From: Schleiferia thermophila
GTDB lineage: Bacteria; Bacteroidota; Bacteroidia; Flavobacteriales; Schleiferiaceae
Length of the DNA: 64,000 bases
Assembly: GCF_003337435.1 (NCBI RefSeq)
Contig: NZ_QPJS01000001.1
Span: forward strand, 1,109,998-1,173,997
Reading direction: 5' to 3'
Notes under the pieces: generated by a model
Databases searched by the model: none
What the model saw: the letters and a program-made list of their open reading frames with translations, nothing else
Told to the model about the DNA's origin: nothing
In this document: one piece after another, positions 27,074 through 37,115 of the stretch
Numbering within the stretch: position 1 is the stretch's first letter
How the letters are laid out: the number at the start of each line of letters is the position of its first letter
Translations under genes and position numbers: made by a program

Positions 27074-27098
27074 AAAGCCCCTTCGAAAGAGGGGCTTT
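27074..27098 (-). terminator. Intrinsic terminator after the peroxiredoxin gene
   Basis: A nine-base stem AAAGCCCCT/AGGGGCTTT with a seven-base loop, followed on the minus strand by TTGTTTTTATTTTT. It separates the peroxiredoxin transcript from the polysaccharide operon. Confidence 0.85.
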
Positions 27099-27121
27099 AT
27101 CTTTAATTAAAGAATTGGATT

Positions 27122-27754
27122 TTAATGTTTTGCGAGATATTCTGCTATTCCATCGTGGCTTGCCTTCAAGCCTTCTTTGCCTTTACTCCAATTAGCAGGG
27201 CATACTTCTCCTTTTTCCTCGAAGTATTGAAGAGCATCCACCATACGAAGTGCTTCATCTACACTACGGCCTAGGGGCATATCGTTGACGACCTGATGAC
27301 GTACAATGCCTTCTTTATCGATTAGAAAGAGGCCGCGATACGCTACCAATTCGCCTTCGGCACAGAGTTCATCATTGTCGTTGTAATAATATGTGCCGGC
27401 AAGTACGTCGTAATTGGAAGCGATGGTCTTATTGGTATCAGCCAGGATAGGATAGGTAATACCTTTGATTCCACCATTTTCTTTGGAGACTTGTAACCAG
27501 CCCCAATGTGACTGCTCAGTATCGGTAGATGCAGCGATTACCTGAACATTGCGAGCTTCAAATTCTGCAAGTTTTTCCTGAAACGCGTGAAGCTCTGTAG
27601 GGCACACGAATGTAAAGTCTTTTGGATAGAAAAACAGGAGTACATATTTTTTACCGTGAAATTGGCTTAGGGTGAAGTTTTCAACTATTTCTTCCCCATT
27701 GATTACCGCATTTACACTGAAGTCAGGTGCTTTTTTTCCTACTAAAACTGCCAT
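27122..27754 (-). CDS. 2-Cys peroxiredoxin, AhpC/TSA family
   Basis: Reduces hydrogen and organic peroxides in the cytoplasm. The peroxidatic Cys51 sits in FTFVCPTEL, and the resolving Cys185 in GEVCPANW. The N-terminal GKKAPDFSVNAV and WGWLQVSK are also family features. The 210-residue length is typical of AhpC1/Prx1-type enzymes, with the C-terminal tail that makes such proteins sensitive to overoxidation. No AhpF follows, so a thioredoxin may be the reductant. It has its own -7 element and a strong terminator, so it is probably monocistronic. Confidence 0.93.
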   Translation of the reverse strand: MAVLVGKKAPDFSVNAVINGEEIVENFTLSQFHGKKYVLLFFYPKDFTFVCPTELHAFQEKLAEFEARNVQVIAASTDTEQSHWGWLQVSKENGGIKGITYPILADTNKTIASNYDVLAGTYYYNDNDELCAEGELVAYRGLFLIDKEGIVRHQVVNDMPLGRSVDEALRMVDALQYFEEKGEVCPANWSKGKEGLKASHDGIAEYLAKH

Positions 27755-27783
27755 AGAGATTTGTTTTTTTGATTAGACAGACG

Positions 27784-27791
27784 CAAAGGTA
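27784..27791 (-). promoter_or_regulatory. -7 element of the peroxiredoxin promoter
   Basis: TACCTTTG on the minus strand, 30 bases before the ATG, matches TAnnTTTG. No clear TTG at the usual spacing was found. Confidence 0.5.
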
Positions 27792-27862
27792 TGCCTTCAA
27801 AGCAAAGTGATCATTATTGATATGATATATAATTTTTAATAACCAATAGAAATAGGTGATGA

Positions 27863-28585
27863 TTAATGGAAGTTCTCCACCAGTTGGTAGGCTAATATCA
27901 CAGCCAATATAAATGAAATAACCTTCATCAAATTAAACCGATGGTTGTGATTGGTTTCAAAAATGATAGTGGTGGATATGTGCATAAAAATTCCGGCCAC
28001 TATTGCCAGTAGATACAAATAGATATCTCTAAAAATCGGGACAAAGAAGCCTGTAAGGGCACCAGCAGGAGAGCTAAGAGCAAATAATCCCAGAAATAGG
28101 AGTATTTTTTGCCGTTTCATTCCTACGGCTTTAAACATGGTATAGAGAATAATACCTACCGGCAGATGATGAAGTACAATGCCCCAGAAGAGAATGCCTC
28201 CGCTTTCGTTAAGCCATTGAACGCCCAATGGCAAACTCTCCAGGAAAGAGTGCAGATATAGGCCTCCAACGGCTGCCGGTGATAGCATCTGGTGATGGGC
28301 AAGACCATTGTGGTGGTGCAAATGTCCGTGTTCGATACCTTGGGTAAAAAACTCAAGAACAATTTGAAGCAGAATACCCATTAAAATAAATATTCCAATG
28401 CTATGGTTGTGGCCACTTTCCAAAAATATGTCAGGCAGAATGTGAAGGGCGGTGATGGCCAAAAGGAAAGACCCGCTGAAAGCTAATAGAACTTTCAGGG
28501 CATATTCCTTACCAGAGACAAACAATCTGGCGAGCCAGGCACCGCCAAATGTGCTAAAGAAAAGAACTGAAATGTTGACAATCAA
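27863..28585 (-). CDS. ZIP family metal transporter
   Basis: A 240-residue membrane protein with about eight helices, likely importing Zn or another divalent metal across the cytoplasmic membrane. Metal-site motifs are LYLHSFLESLPLGV and VLHHLPVGI in successive helices, and LHILPDIF earlier. A His-rich loop (EHGHLHHHNGLAHH) lies between them, as in many ZIP proteins. The start is TTG at 28585, sharing four bases (TTGA) with the methyltransferase stop. No ATG lies close by, so coupled translation from TTG is likely. Confidence 0.85.
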   Translation of the reverse strand: MIVNISVLFFSTFGGAWLARLFVSGKEYALKVLLAFSGSFLLAITALHILPDIFLESGHNHSIGIFILMGILLQIVLEFFTQGIEHGHLHHHNGLAHHQMLSPAAVGGLYLHSFLESLPLGVQWLNESGGILFWGIVLHHLPVGIILYTMFKAVGMKRQKILLFLGLFALSSPAGALTGFFVPIFRDIYLYLLAIVAGIFMHISTTIIFETNHNHRFNLMKVISFILAVILAYQLVENFH

Positions 28586-29310
28586 GGCTTTTTCGCAATA
28601 AGAATGATTCTAGGTGAACTGTTCTCTTCAAACTTGGATAGCTGGATATCACCAAATAGACTACTAATTCTAAATCCCACTTTTCTGAACAATTTTTGCA
28701 ACAAAGTTGCATCAAAAAGTTGAACCCGCTCAAAAAAAGTGTGAATACGTCCGCGATCGTGCACCACGATTTCTTTGATTACCTTCTGGTCTTCTATGTA
28801 ACGGCTGATATCGAATCGAATACCCTCTATGGTCAGATGTTCGGAAGGGGTGATACCTGAGCGCACCGGCACAGGATTCAAAAAATCAAATACAAAAATA
28901 CCCCCCGGTTTCAAAGCATTATAGACATGGTATAGCGTTAGTTCATGCTCTTCCAAGGTATCAAAATATCCAAAAGAAGTAAACAGATTGAATACGGCCT
29001 CGCATACATGGTAGCCGTAGGACTTTCGCATATCCTGTACATAGTATTGGGTGCCCGGCGTCTGTTGAGAGATGGCAAATTCTATGGATGATGAAGAGAT
29101 GTCAAGACCGGTTACCAAACCGTAATATCGGGCCAGAATTCGCGCGTGTCTCCCACGTCCGCAAGCCAGGTCTATGATATGGGCAGTTGAGGGTATTTGT
29201 ATTGTTTGGCAAAGTCTTGAGATAAATTGCTCAGCTTCCTTCTCATCCCTATAATTGTACAATAGATGATAATAGTCGGTATCAAACCAAACCTTAAACC
29301 AATCTGTCAT
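28582..29310 (-). CDS. Class I SAM-dependent methyltransferase
   Basis: A 242-residue methyltransferase with the SAM-binding motif DLACGRGRHARIL, the acidic motif VTGLDISSSSIEFA and YFDTLEEHELTL after the third strand. The substrate is not recognisable. It lies between an OmpP1-like gene (5 bases upstream) and the ZIP transporter, so it is probably co-transcribed with both, which gives no clear functional hint. Confidence 0.8.
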   Translation of the reverse strand: MTDWFKVWFDTDYYHLLYNYRDEKEAEQFISRLCQTIQIPSTAHIIDLACGRGRHARILARYYGLVTGLDISSSSIEFAISQQTPGTQYYVQDMRKSYGYHVCEAVFNLFTSFGYFDTLEEHELTLYHVYNALKPGGIFVFDFLNPVPVRSGITPSEHLTIEGIRFDISRYIEDQKVIKEIVVHDRGRIHTFFERVQLFDATLLQKLFRKVGFRISSLFGDIQLSKFEENSSPRIILIAKKP

Positions 29311-29315
29311 TGTAC

Positions 29316-30767
29316 TCAGATACTTCTGAAAATGAGAGTTAGCATTAGCGTATTTCGTACATTTCGAAGCTTAGCAGGTGTGATGTAGTCAGCATCGTAC
29401 ATAAAAAATTCCGGATGGTTAATAAAGTATGAATAGGAAACATCAGCGTGAAATTCCTGGCCTCTGTATCCCAATCCCAAATGTAATCCATTAAATCTTC
29501 CTGAGATAGCATCGTTTTTAAACGGAGAAGTAATATGATTAAAACCTGTACGCAACGCCATACGTTCGATACGCCATTCGGTACCAACGCGAAATTGGTG
29601 AGATATGCGATATATGTCTCTTATTTGCTGATTGTCAACCGATAAATTATAAAGTGATGAACGCAATCGGTTGGTACTAAAATCTGTCAGGTGGTATTCT
29701 GCGGAAATTAGCCCCAAATTGTCGAAGATGTAAGCTCCACCAAGTTGAATCCTCATCGGAGTCGTAAGTTGAAACCTTATGTTGTCATCGACCAAGGGAT
29801 TAGGGCGATGAATCTGATTGTCGAAGGTGCGACTTTCGGGCGCTACTTCAAAGCTCCCTCTTATATAATTCAACGAAGGGGTATGAACAGAGGCAGACAA
29901 GCGCACATTCTGTTCCGGGCGGTAAATTACTCCTGCTTTTAGATTGACTCCCGTACCGTTGAGCGATAGTAACTCACGAAACTGGTAAAAGCGCAAGATG
30001 GAGGCTGGGTCAAAGTTGGACTCAGTATAGGTAATTTGCTCCGAATAATTGATGAATGGAATGCCTAGCTGGACACCCCACTGGACGCGGTTTAGGTAAT
30101 TGCCCCCATAAGTCAAGCCCAATTCGGAGATATTACCCCGTGTCTGACGCAGGTGACTATGGAGAATCTGGTCGCCAAATCCCCACAGTTTATCAATGAC
30201 TTTGGTGTTTTCGTCGGAATAATCGATTAAAAATGGAAAAAACGCCATGTAGTATATGTAAGGATCCTGACTGAACAGTTGATCTTCGGTAAGACCCTGT
30301 ACCCGGTCAAACCATACCGCACCAATAGAGCCCGGATGAACACCTTCAATGAAATGTTCGCTGTCGAGATTAGCCAGACGATTGAATGTTAAAGCAAAGG
30401 AAGCTTTGTGTTTGGCCTGCTTTTTATCTTCCACCCGTCTTACGATTCCGAGATTCCCCAACAGCAGCCTGTCTTGTGTAGCCGGAGTAGTAATTCCCTG
30501 AAAATTAGCATCTATCGAGCTATAGAGAAAGCCAAATGAAAAAATCGTTTCATCCATTCTGAACACGCCTACACCTGCAGGATTGTCGTGAATGCCTGCA
30601 ATGTCATTTCCCAAAGCGCCAAAAGCTCCGCCCATCGCATTGTATCGGGCAGTACCATAAGGCAACAAAAAGCTAAACCGAAGGGCATCTGTGGCATTCT
30701 GAGCCTTAATCTCAAGTACACTGGCTAAGAGTGACAAAAGAAAAACTGTGAGCTTTTTGATATTCAT
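29316..30767 (-). CDS. OmpP1/FadL/TodX-like outer-membrane transport protein
   Basis: A 483-residue outer-membrane barrel with an N-terminal signal peptide (LTVFLLSLLASVLEIKAQ). The N-terminal region PYGTARYNAMGGAFGALGNDIAGIHDNPAGVGVF is the conserved hatch of the family; FadL and TodX relatives move hydrophobic compounds across the outer membrane. The C-terminus is a series of amphipathic strands. The natural substrate is unknown. A methyltransferase gene follows within 5 bases. Confidence 0.85.
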   Translation of the reverse strand: MNIKKLTVFLLSLLASVLEIKAQNATDALRFSFLLPYGTARYNAMGGAFGALGNDIAGIHDNPAGVGVFRMDETIFSFGFLYSSIDANFQGITTPATQDRLLLGNLGIVRRVEDKKQAKHKASFALTFNRLANLDSEHFIEGVHPGSIGAVWFDRVQGLTEDQLFSQDPYIYYMAFFPFLIDYSDENTKVIDKLWGFGDQILHSHLRQTRGNISELGLTYGGNYLNRVQWGVQLGIPFINYSEQITYTESNFDPASILRFYQFRELLSLNGTGVNLKAGVIYRPEQNVRLSASVHTPSLNYIRGSFEVAPESRTFDNQIHRPNPLVDDNIRFQLTTPMRIQLGGAYIFDNLGLISAEYHLTDFSTNRLRSSLYNLSVDNQQIRDIYRISHQFRVGTEWRIERMALRTGFNHITSPFKNDAISGRFNGLHLGLGYRGQEFHADVSYSYFINHPEFFMYDADYITPAKLRNVRNTLMLTLIFRSI

Positions 30768-30810
30768 AAATGCAAGTCAATTTACTAATAGGTGATATGA
30801 GGAACAAAAA

Positions 30811-30831
30811 AAGGCAGAAATATTCTGCCTT
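30811..30831 (-). terminator. Terminator of the Trp/Met-rich lipoprotein gene
   Basis: A perfect nine-base stem AAGGCAGAA/TTCTGCCTT with a three-base loop. The minus strand continues as TTTTTGTTCC. Confidence 0.8.
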
Positions 30832-30864
30832 TGAAAGCCCTTGATACTGGCAATGCTGTTTATA

Positions 30865-32112
30865 TTATCTGAGTCTTCCGCCTGAACCACCTGAAGAGCC
30901 TCTTGTGGCACCGCCTGAATTGAATGAAGGTGAGGTATTGAACTGTCGAGCCCCGCCAGGGTTAAAGCTTGGACGCGAAGCAGGAGCCTGGTTTTGCCAG
31001 GTGTTTTGCTGACGTTGAATGGGCCTGGATTGAATAGATTCCATTTGTCCACGTTGATATTGTCGTGTAGCAGGTGGTAAGCTTTGGCTTCTGGTTGCAG
31101 GAGCGCTGTTAGAAGGACTGTAAATGCGAGCCGGACGTTCGACAGCTGCCGGTGTCTGACGTGAAACCGGAGTGGTATGTTCTACAGACCTGGCAGCATG
31201 GCTGGACTGCAGGGTATTTGTGCTAAGTCTGTCTGCATAGCTGTTTCTTGAAACTGCTTGCGATGATGAAACCACATCTCTTGTAGCTCTTAAGTCAGAA
31301 GCCCTTAATCTGCTGGCAGGATTTTCACTTGCAGATTCCAGTTTGGACAGAGACTGCGCCGAGGGGGAGGCAATTTCAGAGGAAGTACGGGCTGCACTAA
31401 GTCTGCTGGTCCGGTCTGCAGGCATTGCTGGTTCTGATGATTTACGACCAATTCCTGAGCCTGTAGAAGCATAACTTCCTGACCTCACACCCCTTACCTG
31501 ATTCACCGAGCGAGGAGGCATCACTATTGGCATACCCCAACCAAATCCCGGCATCCACGGATTCATCCAGGGATTTCCCCAAGCCATCGGATGACCCCAG
31601 AAAGGATCCCACATCATCATAGAATTGTACATCCACGGATCCCACATCCACATGCGATTCATCATCCAGGGATTCCAATACCAAGGATTGTTGGCCCACA
31701 TGGGTCCGAAGCCCATGCCCCAACGAGACCAACCCATTCCCCAGCCGGCTCCCCATCCAATGCCAAAAGACCAGCCTGGACTCATCCACATCGGATTCAT
31801 GGCCCAGGGACTCCATAATGGATTGAAGCCCATTCCCCACATTGGAGTTAAAGCTGAGCCAAAATGATTGTTGATAATTGTAGGTCCTTGAGATTTATAA
31901 TTTGGATCAAAATAGTCGTCTACTGCACTGGCTTTATTGTTGTCTCCTGAAGCATTTTCACTTGAAGCCATGCTTCCGGAGGGAATATTTCCAATAGCTG
32001 GGTTGTAGTATATCCCATCTTCATAAAAATTTGAGACTACCCTATTGGAAGAATTACAGGAGGATAGTATCAAACCAGCCACTAAACTTCCAAAAATCAC
32101 TAACTTTTTCAT
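30865..32112 (-). CDS. Lipoprotein with a Trp/Met/Pro/Gly-rich central region
   Basis: A lipoprotein signal (lipobox LSSC, Cys19) starts this 415-residue protein. Residues 91-200 are dominated by Trp, Met, Pro, Gly and Asn; 22 Trp and 21 Met occur in these 110 residues, in units such as WNPWM and MWDPW. The C-terminal half is Ser/Arg/Gln/Ala-rich and ends in a Gly/Ser-rich tail with FNPGGARQFN-like repeats. No catalytic motif is visible. It is probably anchored in the outer membrane and may have a binding or structural role, with metal binding by the Met/Trp cluster only a guess. Its own promoter and terminator indicate a single-gene unit. Confidence 0.7.
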   Translation of the reverse strand: MKKLVIFGSLVAGLILSSCNSSNRVVSNFYEDGIYYNPAIGNIPSGSMASSENASGDNNKASAVDDYFDPNYKSQGPTIINNHFGSALTPMWGMGFNPLWSPWAMNPMWMSPGWSFGIGWGAGWGMGWSRWGMGFGPMWANNPWYWNPWMMNRMWMWDPWMYNSMMMWDPFWGHPMAWGNPWMNPWMPGFGWGMPIVMPPRSVNQVRGVRSGSYASTGSGIGRKSSEPAMPADRTSRLSAARTSSEIASPSAQSLSKLESASENPASRLRASDLRATRDVVSSSQAVSRNSYADRLSTNTLQSSHAARSVEHTTPVSRQTPAAVERPARIYSPSNSAPATRSQSLPPATRQYQRGQMESIQSRPIQRQQNTWQNQAPASRPSFNPGGARQFNTSPSFNSGGATRGSSGGSGGRLR

Positions 32113-32150
32113 GGCTTTGGTTTTTTTGATTAATAATTAATTTCGCACAC

Positions 32151-32179
32151 CAAATATAAGACAATAATTATACCACAAA
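32151..32179 (-). promoter_or_regulatory. Bacteroidota-type promoter of the lipoprotein gene
   Basis: TATATTTG on the minus strand (32151-32158) fits TAnnTTTG, with TTTG 17 bases upstream (32176-32179). The spacing is within the known range for this promoter class. It lies in the 74-base gap shared with the divergent proS gene. Confidence 0.7.
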
Positions 32180-32186
32180 AAAATTT

Positions 32187-33662
32187 ATGGCAAAAGAGCT
32201 GACTCCACGACATATCGACTATGCAAAATGGTATAACGATCTGATCATCAAAGCTGATCTGGCAGAAAACAGCGGTGTACGAGGTTGTATGGTCATCAAA
32301 CCATATGGCTATGCCATCTGGGAGAAAATACAACAGGAGCTGGACCGGAGATTTAAAGAAACCGGCCATCAAAACGCATATTTTCCTCTATTTATTCCTA
32401 AGTCATATCTGAGCAAGGAGGCCGACCATGTAGAAGGTTTTGCCAAAGAATGTGCTGTAGTTACTCACTACCGACTAAAAAATGCACCTGATGGAAAAGG
32501 CGTAATTGTGGACGATGAGGCCAGGCTGGAAGAAGAGCTGATTGTACGACCTACTTCAGAGACCATCATATGGGATACGTATCGCAATTGGATACAATCC
32601 TACAGGGATTTGCCTTTGCTCATCAACCAGTGGGCCAATGTGGTGCGCTGGGAAATGCGTACTCGTCTCTTTTTGCGAACTGCTGAATTTCTGTGGCAAG
32701 AAGGGCATACCGCACACGCCACCCGTGATGAAGCCATCGCAGAAGCTGAATTGATGCTCAATGTCTATGCAGATTTTGCAGAGAGATTTATGGCTATTCC
32801 AGTAATAAAAGGTGTAAAAAGCCCAAATGAACGCTTTGCAGGAGCTGAGGAGACGTATTGTATAGAAGCCATGATGCAGGATGGAAAGGCTTTGCAAGCT
32901 GGTACCTCCCACTTCCTGGGTCAAAACTTCGCCAGGGCCTTCGATGTAAAATTTGCCACCAAAGAAGGCAAAGAAGAATATGTCTGGGCAACCAGCTGGG
33001 GGGTGTCAACACGACTTATCGGAGCTTTGATTATGACCCACAGCGACGACAATGGCCTGGTTTTGCCTCCGACGTTGGCTCCAATACAAGTAGTCATTGT
33101 GCCGATTTACAGAGGAAGAGAAGATTTTGAAAAAGTGAATGAGGTAGCTGTAAACATTTTCGAAAACCTGAAAAAAGCAGGAATAGCAGTGAAATACGAC
33201 GACCGCGACACCCATAAACCAGGCTGGAAATTCAACGAATACGAGTTGAAAGGTGTACCAATCCGTATTGCCATAGGCCCGAAGGATATTGAAAACAACC
33301 AAGTCGAAATCGCTCGTCGCGACACTTTGGAAAAAGTCGTAGTCTCTCAAATCGGATTGACCGACTACATCAGAAAACTCCTCGAGGATATCCAGGAAAC
33401 CATTTATGAAAAAGCCAGAGCATTCAGAGATTCAATGGTCTCAAGTGCTGATACCTGGGAAGAATTTACCCGATTGCTCGATGAAAAAGGGGGGTTTATA
33501 AGTGCTCACTGGGATGGAACATCAGAAACTGAGGAAAGAATAAAAGAACTCACGAAGGCCACAATTCGCTGTATTCCATTTGATCAGAAGCCGGAAGAAG
33601 GCAAATGTATTCTCACTGGAAAAAATTCAAAAGGAAGGGTATTATTTGCCAGAGCATACTGA
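32187..33662 (+). CDS. proS: Prolyl-tRNA synthetase, archaeal/eukaryote-like short form
   Basis: Charges tRNA-Pro with proline. Class II motifs are [15 protein letters not shown] (motif 1 region), [12 protein letters not shown] and [16 protein letters not shown] (motif 2), and [21 protein letters not shown] (motif 3). The anticodon-binding domain follows ([14 protein letters not shown]). At 491 residues, without the bacterial editing insertion, it is of the ProS type 3 seen in Bacteroidota and in archaea and eukaryotes. It is divergently transcribed from the lipoprotein gene. Confidence 0.95.
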   Translation: MAKELTPRHIDYAKWYNDLIIKADLAENSGVRGCMVIKPYGYAIWEKIQQELDRRFKETGHQNAYFPLFIPKSYLSKEADHVEGFAKECAVVTHYRLKNAPDGKGVIVDDEARLEEELIVRPTSETIIWDTYRNWIQSYRDLPLLINQWANVVRWEMRTRLFLRTAEFLWQEGHTAHATRDEAIAEAELMLNVYADFAERFMAIPVIKGVKSPNERFAGAEETYCIEAMMQDGKALQAGTSHFLGQNFARAFDVKFATKEGKEEYVWATSWGVSTRLIGALIMTHSDDNGLVLPPTLAPIQVVIVPIYRGREDFEKVNEVAVNIFENLKKAGIAVKYDDRDTHKPGWKFNEYELKGVPIRIAIGPKDIENNQVEIARRDTLEKVVVSQIGLTDYIRKLLEDIQETIYEKARAFRDSMVSSADTWEEFTRLLDEKGGFISAHWDGTSETEERIKELTKATIRCIPFDQKPEEGKCILTGKNSKGRVLFARAY

Positions 33663-33735
33663 TAAAAATTCCTTTGACCCTGTTCACAGAAACCTATTTT
33701 TGCACGACGTAGAAAAGTCAATTAAAGAAATCGTA

Positions 33736-34716
33736 ATGAGAGTAATACAGTTTAGAGAAGCAATCGCTGAAGCCATGAGCGAGGAAATGCGCAGGGATGA
33801 GCGCGTGTTTTTGATGGGAGAGGAAGTGGCTGAATACAACGGTGCCTATAAGGCTTCCAAAGGTATGCTGGATGAATTCGGACCAAAAAGGGTGATCGAT
33901 ACTCCGATATCCGAACTTGGATTTGCAGGTATAGGGGTTGGTGCTGCAATGAATGGCCTTCGTCCCATTATTGAATTTATGACATTTAACTTTTCACTGG
34001 TTGCAATAGACCAGGTCATCAATAATGCTGCTAAAATCAGACAAATGTCAGGAGGGCAGTTTTCAATACCCATTGTATTCCGGGGTCCAACAGCATCTGC
34101 AGGTCAGCTTGCAGCCACGCATAGTCAGGCTTTCGAAAGCTGGTATGCCAATTGTCCCGGATTGAAGGTAGTAGTTCCTTCCAATCCCTATGATGCCAAA
34201 GGTCTGTTGAAATCAGCCATTCGCGATGACGATCCGGTTATTTTTATGGAAAGCGAGCAGATGTATGGCGATAAGGCAGAAGTGCCGGAAGAAGAATATC
34301 TCATTCCCATTGGAAAGGCGGATATAAAGCGTCAGGGAAGCGATGTGACCATTGTTTCCTTTGGAAAAATAATTAAAGTAGCTTATTCGGCTGCTGAAGA
34401 ATTGGCCAAAGAGGGCATTTCATGCGAGATCATTGATTTGAGGACAGTGCGTCCTATTGATTACGACACTGTACTCAGCAGTGTAAAAAAGACCAATCGT
34501 CTGGTAATAGTAGAGGAGGCATGGCCACTTGGCAGCATCGCCACAGAAATAACCTTTGCTGTTCAAAGGCTGGCTTTTGATTATCTGGATGCTCCTGTTC
34601 GCCGAATTACTTCCAAGGACACACCAATGGCGTACGCTCCTACTTTGGTTGAGGCCTATCTGCCTCAGCCTAAAGAAGTAATCAGAGCGGTGAGAGACGT
34701 ATTGTATCTATCTTAG
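33736..34716 (+). CDS. pdhB: Pyruvate dehydrogenase E1 component, beta subunit
   Basis: A 326-residue transketolase-like beta subunit, part of the thiamine-diphosphate enzyme that decarboxylates pyruvate. Key stretches are QFREAIAEAMSEEMRRD at the N-terminus, FLMGEEVAEYNGAYKASKG, DTPISELGFAGIGVGAA, FRGPTASAGQLAATHSQ and FMESEQMYGD. The ATG at 33736 (MRVIQF) is chosen. The open frame reaches back to a TTG at 33580, overlapping proS, but the extra 52 residues resemble no PDH N-terminus. No E1 alpha gene is adjacent, so the complex is encoded in pieces elsewhere, as in many Bacteroidota. Confidence 0.92.
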   Translation: MRVIQFREAIAEAMSEEMRRDERVFLMGEEVAEYNGAYKASKGMLDEFGPKRVIDTPISELGFAGIGVGAAMNGLRPIIEFMTFNFSLVAIDQVINNAAKIRQMSGGQFSIPIVFRGPTASAGQLAATHSQAFESWYANCPGLKVVVPSNPYDAKGLLKSAIRDDDPVIFMESEQMYGDKAEVPEEEYLIPIGKADIKRQGSDVTIVSFGKIIKVAYSAAEELAKEGISCEIIDLRTVRPIDYDTVLSSVKKTNRLVIVEEAWPLGSIATEITFAVQRLAFDYLDAPVRRITSKDTPMAYAPTLVEAYLPQPKEVIRAVRDVLYLS

Positions 34717-34740
34717 TAGAAATAAATCTGTGGGTCCGAA

Positions 34741-34780
34741 AATCCTGTTGCCGGAATAATAGTCGGCGGCAGGATTTTTT
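34741..34780 (+). terminator. Terminator of pdhB
   Basis: A 13-base stem AATCCTGTTGCCG / CGGCGGCAGGATT with two G-T pairs and a ten-base loop, followed by TTTT. Confidence 0.85.
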
Positions 34781-34930
34781 CATTCAACAGCAAGCATCAG
34801 AAGCTCCAGGTTGGAACCTATAACAGACAGAGGCACACTGCTTGTATTTTTAAGAAAGCCGTTTGTAAAGTTCGAATTTTACGCTCTTAGAGCCAAAAAA
34901 TAGCAAAGCGGTTCGATGATTGGGGTGAAA

Positions 34931-34957
34931 ACAAAAAACCGCCCCATCAAGGGGCGG
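34931..34957 (-). terminator. Terminator of the groES-groEL operon
   Basis: A perfect CCGCCCC/GGGGCGG stem with a five-base loop. The minus strand continues with TTTTTTG. Confidence 0.88.
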
Positions 34958-34985
34958 CATTTGAGATTAGAAAAAGATCTGAGGA

Positions 34986-36632
<1,647 letters not shown>

Positions 36633-36662
36633 TTAAACATTTCGTCAATTAGTACAGAGTCG

Positions 36663-36941
36663 TTAGATGATTGCGAGGATGTCAGACTCTCTCATGATGA
36701 GGTAGTCTTTTCCGTCGATTTTAATTTCAGTACCGGCATACTTTCCGTAAAGCACCATATCACCTGGAGCTACGGTCATTGGTTCATCTTTTTTGCCATT
36801 ACCTACGGCAACGACTTTACCGCGCTGAGGTTTTTCCTGAGCGGTATCAGGGATGATGATACCAGATGAGGTTTTTGTTTCAGCTGGTGCTGGCTCTACG
36901 AGCACTCTGTCTGCTAACGGACGAATTTTCACTTCTGACAT
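36663..36941 (-). CDS. groES: Co-chaperonin GroES (10 kDa)
   Basis: A 92-residue co-chaperonin that caps GroEL. It has [42 protein letters not shown], the mobile loop included, and [33 protein letters not shown] at the end. It is first in the operon and is preceded by a candidate promoter region. Confidence 0.97.
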   Translation of the reverse strand: MSEVKIRPLADRVLVEPAPAETKTSSGIIIPDTAQEKPQRGKVVAVGNGKKDEPMTVAPGDMVLYGKYAGTEIKIDGKDYLIMRESDILAII

Positions 36942-36986
36942 AGCTATCTATGTTTTGGTTATTACTATTTTTTGATCACAGCTATA

Positions 36987-37002
36987 GGCTAATAATATGC
37001 CA
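36987..37002 (-). promoter_or_regulatory. Possible sigma-54-like box upstream of groES
   Basis: TGGCATATTATTAGCC on the minus strand has GG and GC ten bases apart, the spacing of -24/-12 promoters, though TTGC is TAGC here. A second TGGCA lies upstream. The match is suggestive only. Confidence 0.25.
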
Positions 37003-37073
37003 GTCATGAGAAACTGCCATTAAGTAAGTCTATCGTTGACAATTTGGCACTTTGTAAAAACTGACATAAAAAA

Positions 37074-37094
37074 AACCCCGGAAAATCCGGGGTT
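37074..37094 (-). terminator. Terminator of the Oar-like TonB receptor gene
   Basis: A nine-base stem AACCCCGGA/TCCGGGGTT with a three-base loop, followed on the minus strand by TTTTTT. Confidence 0.88.
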
Positions 37095-37115
37095 GTATAG
37101 TGCTGAGATTATAAG

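Noticed and set aside
33580-33735. Upstream extension of pdhB overlapping proS
   Set aside because: It starts with TTG inside proS and its residues do not resemble a PDH beta N-terminus; the ATG at 33736 fits.
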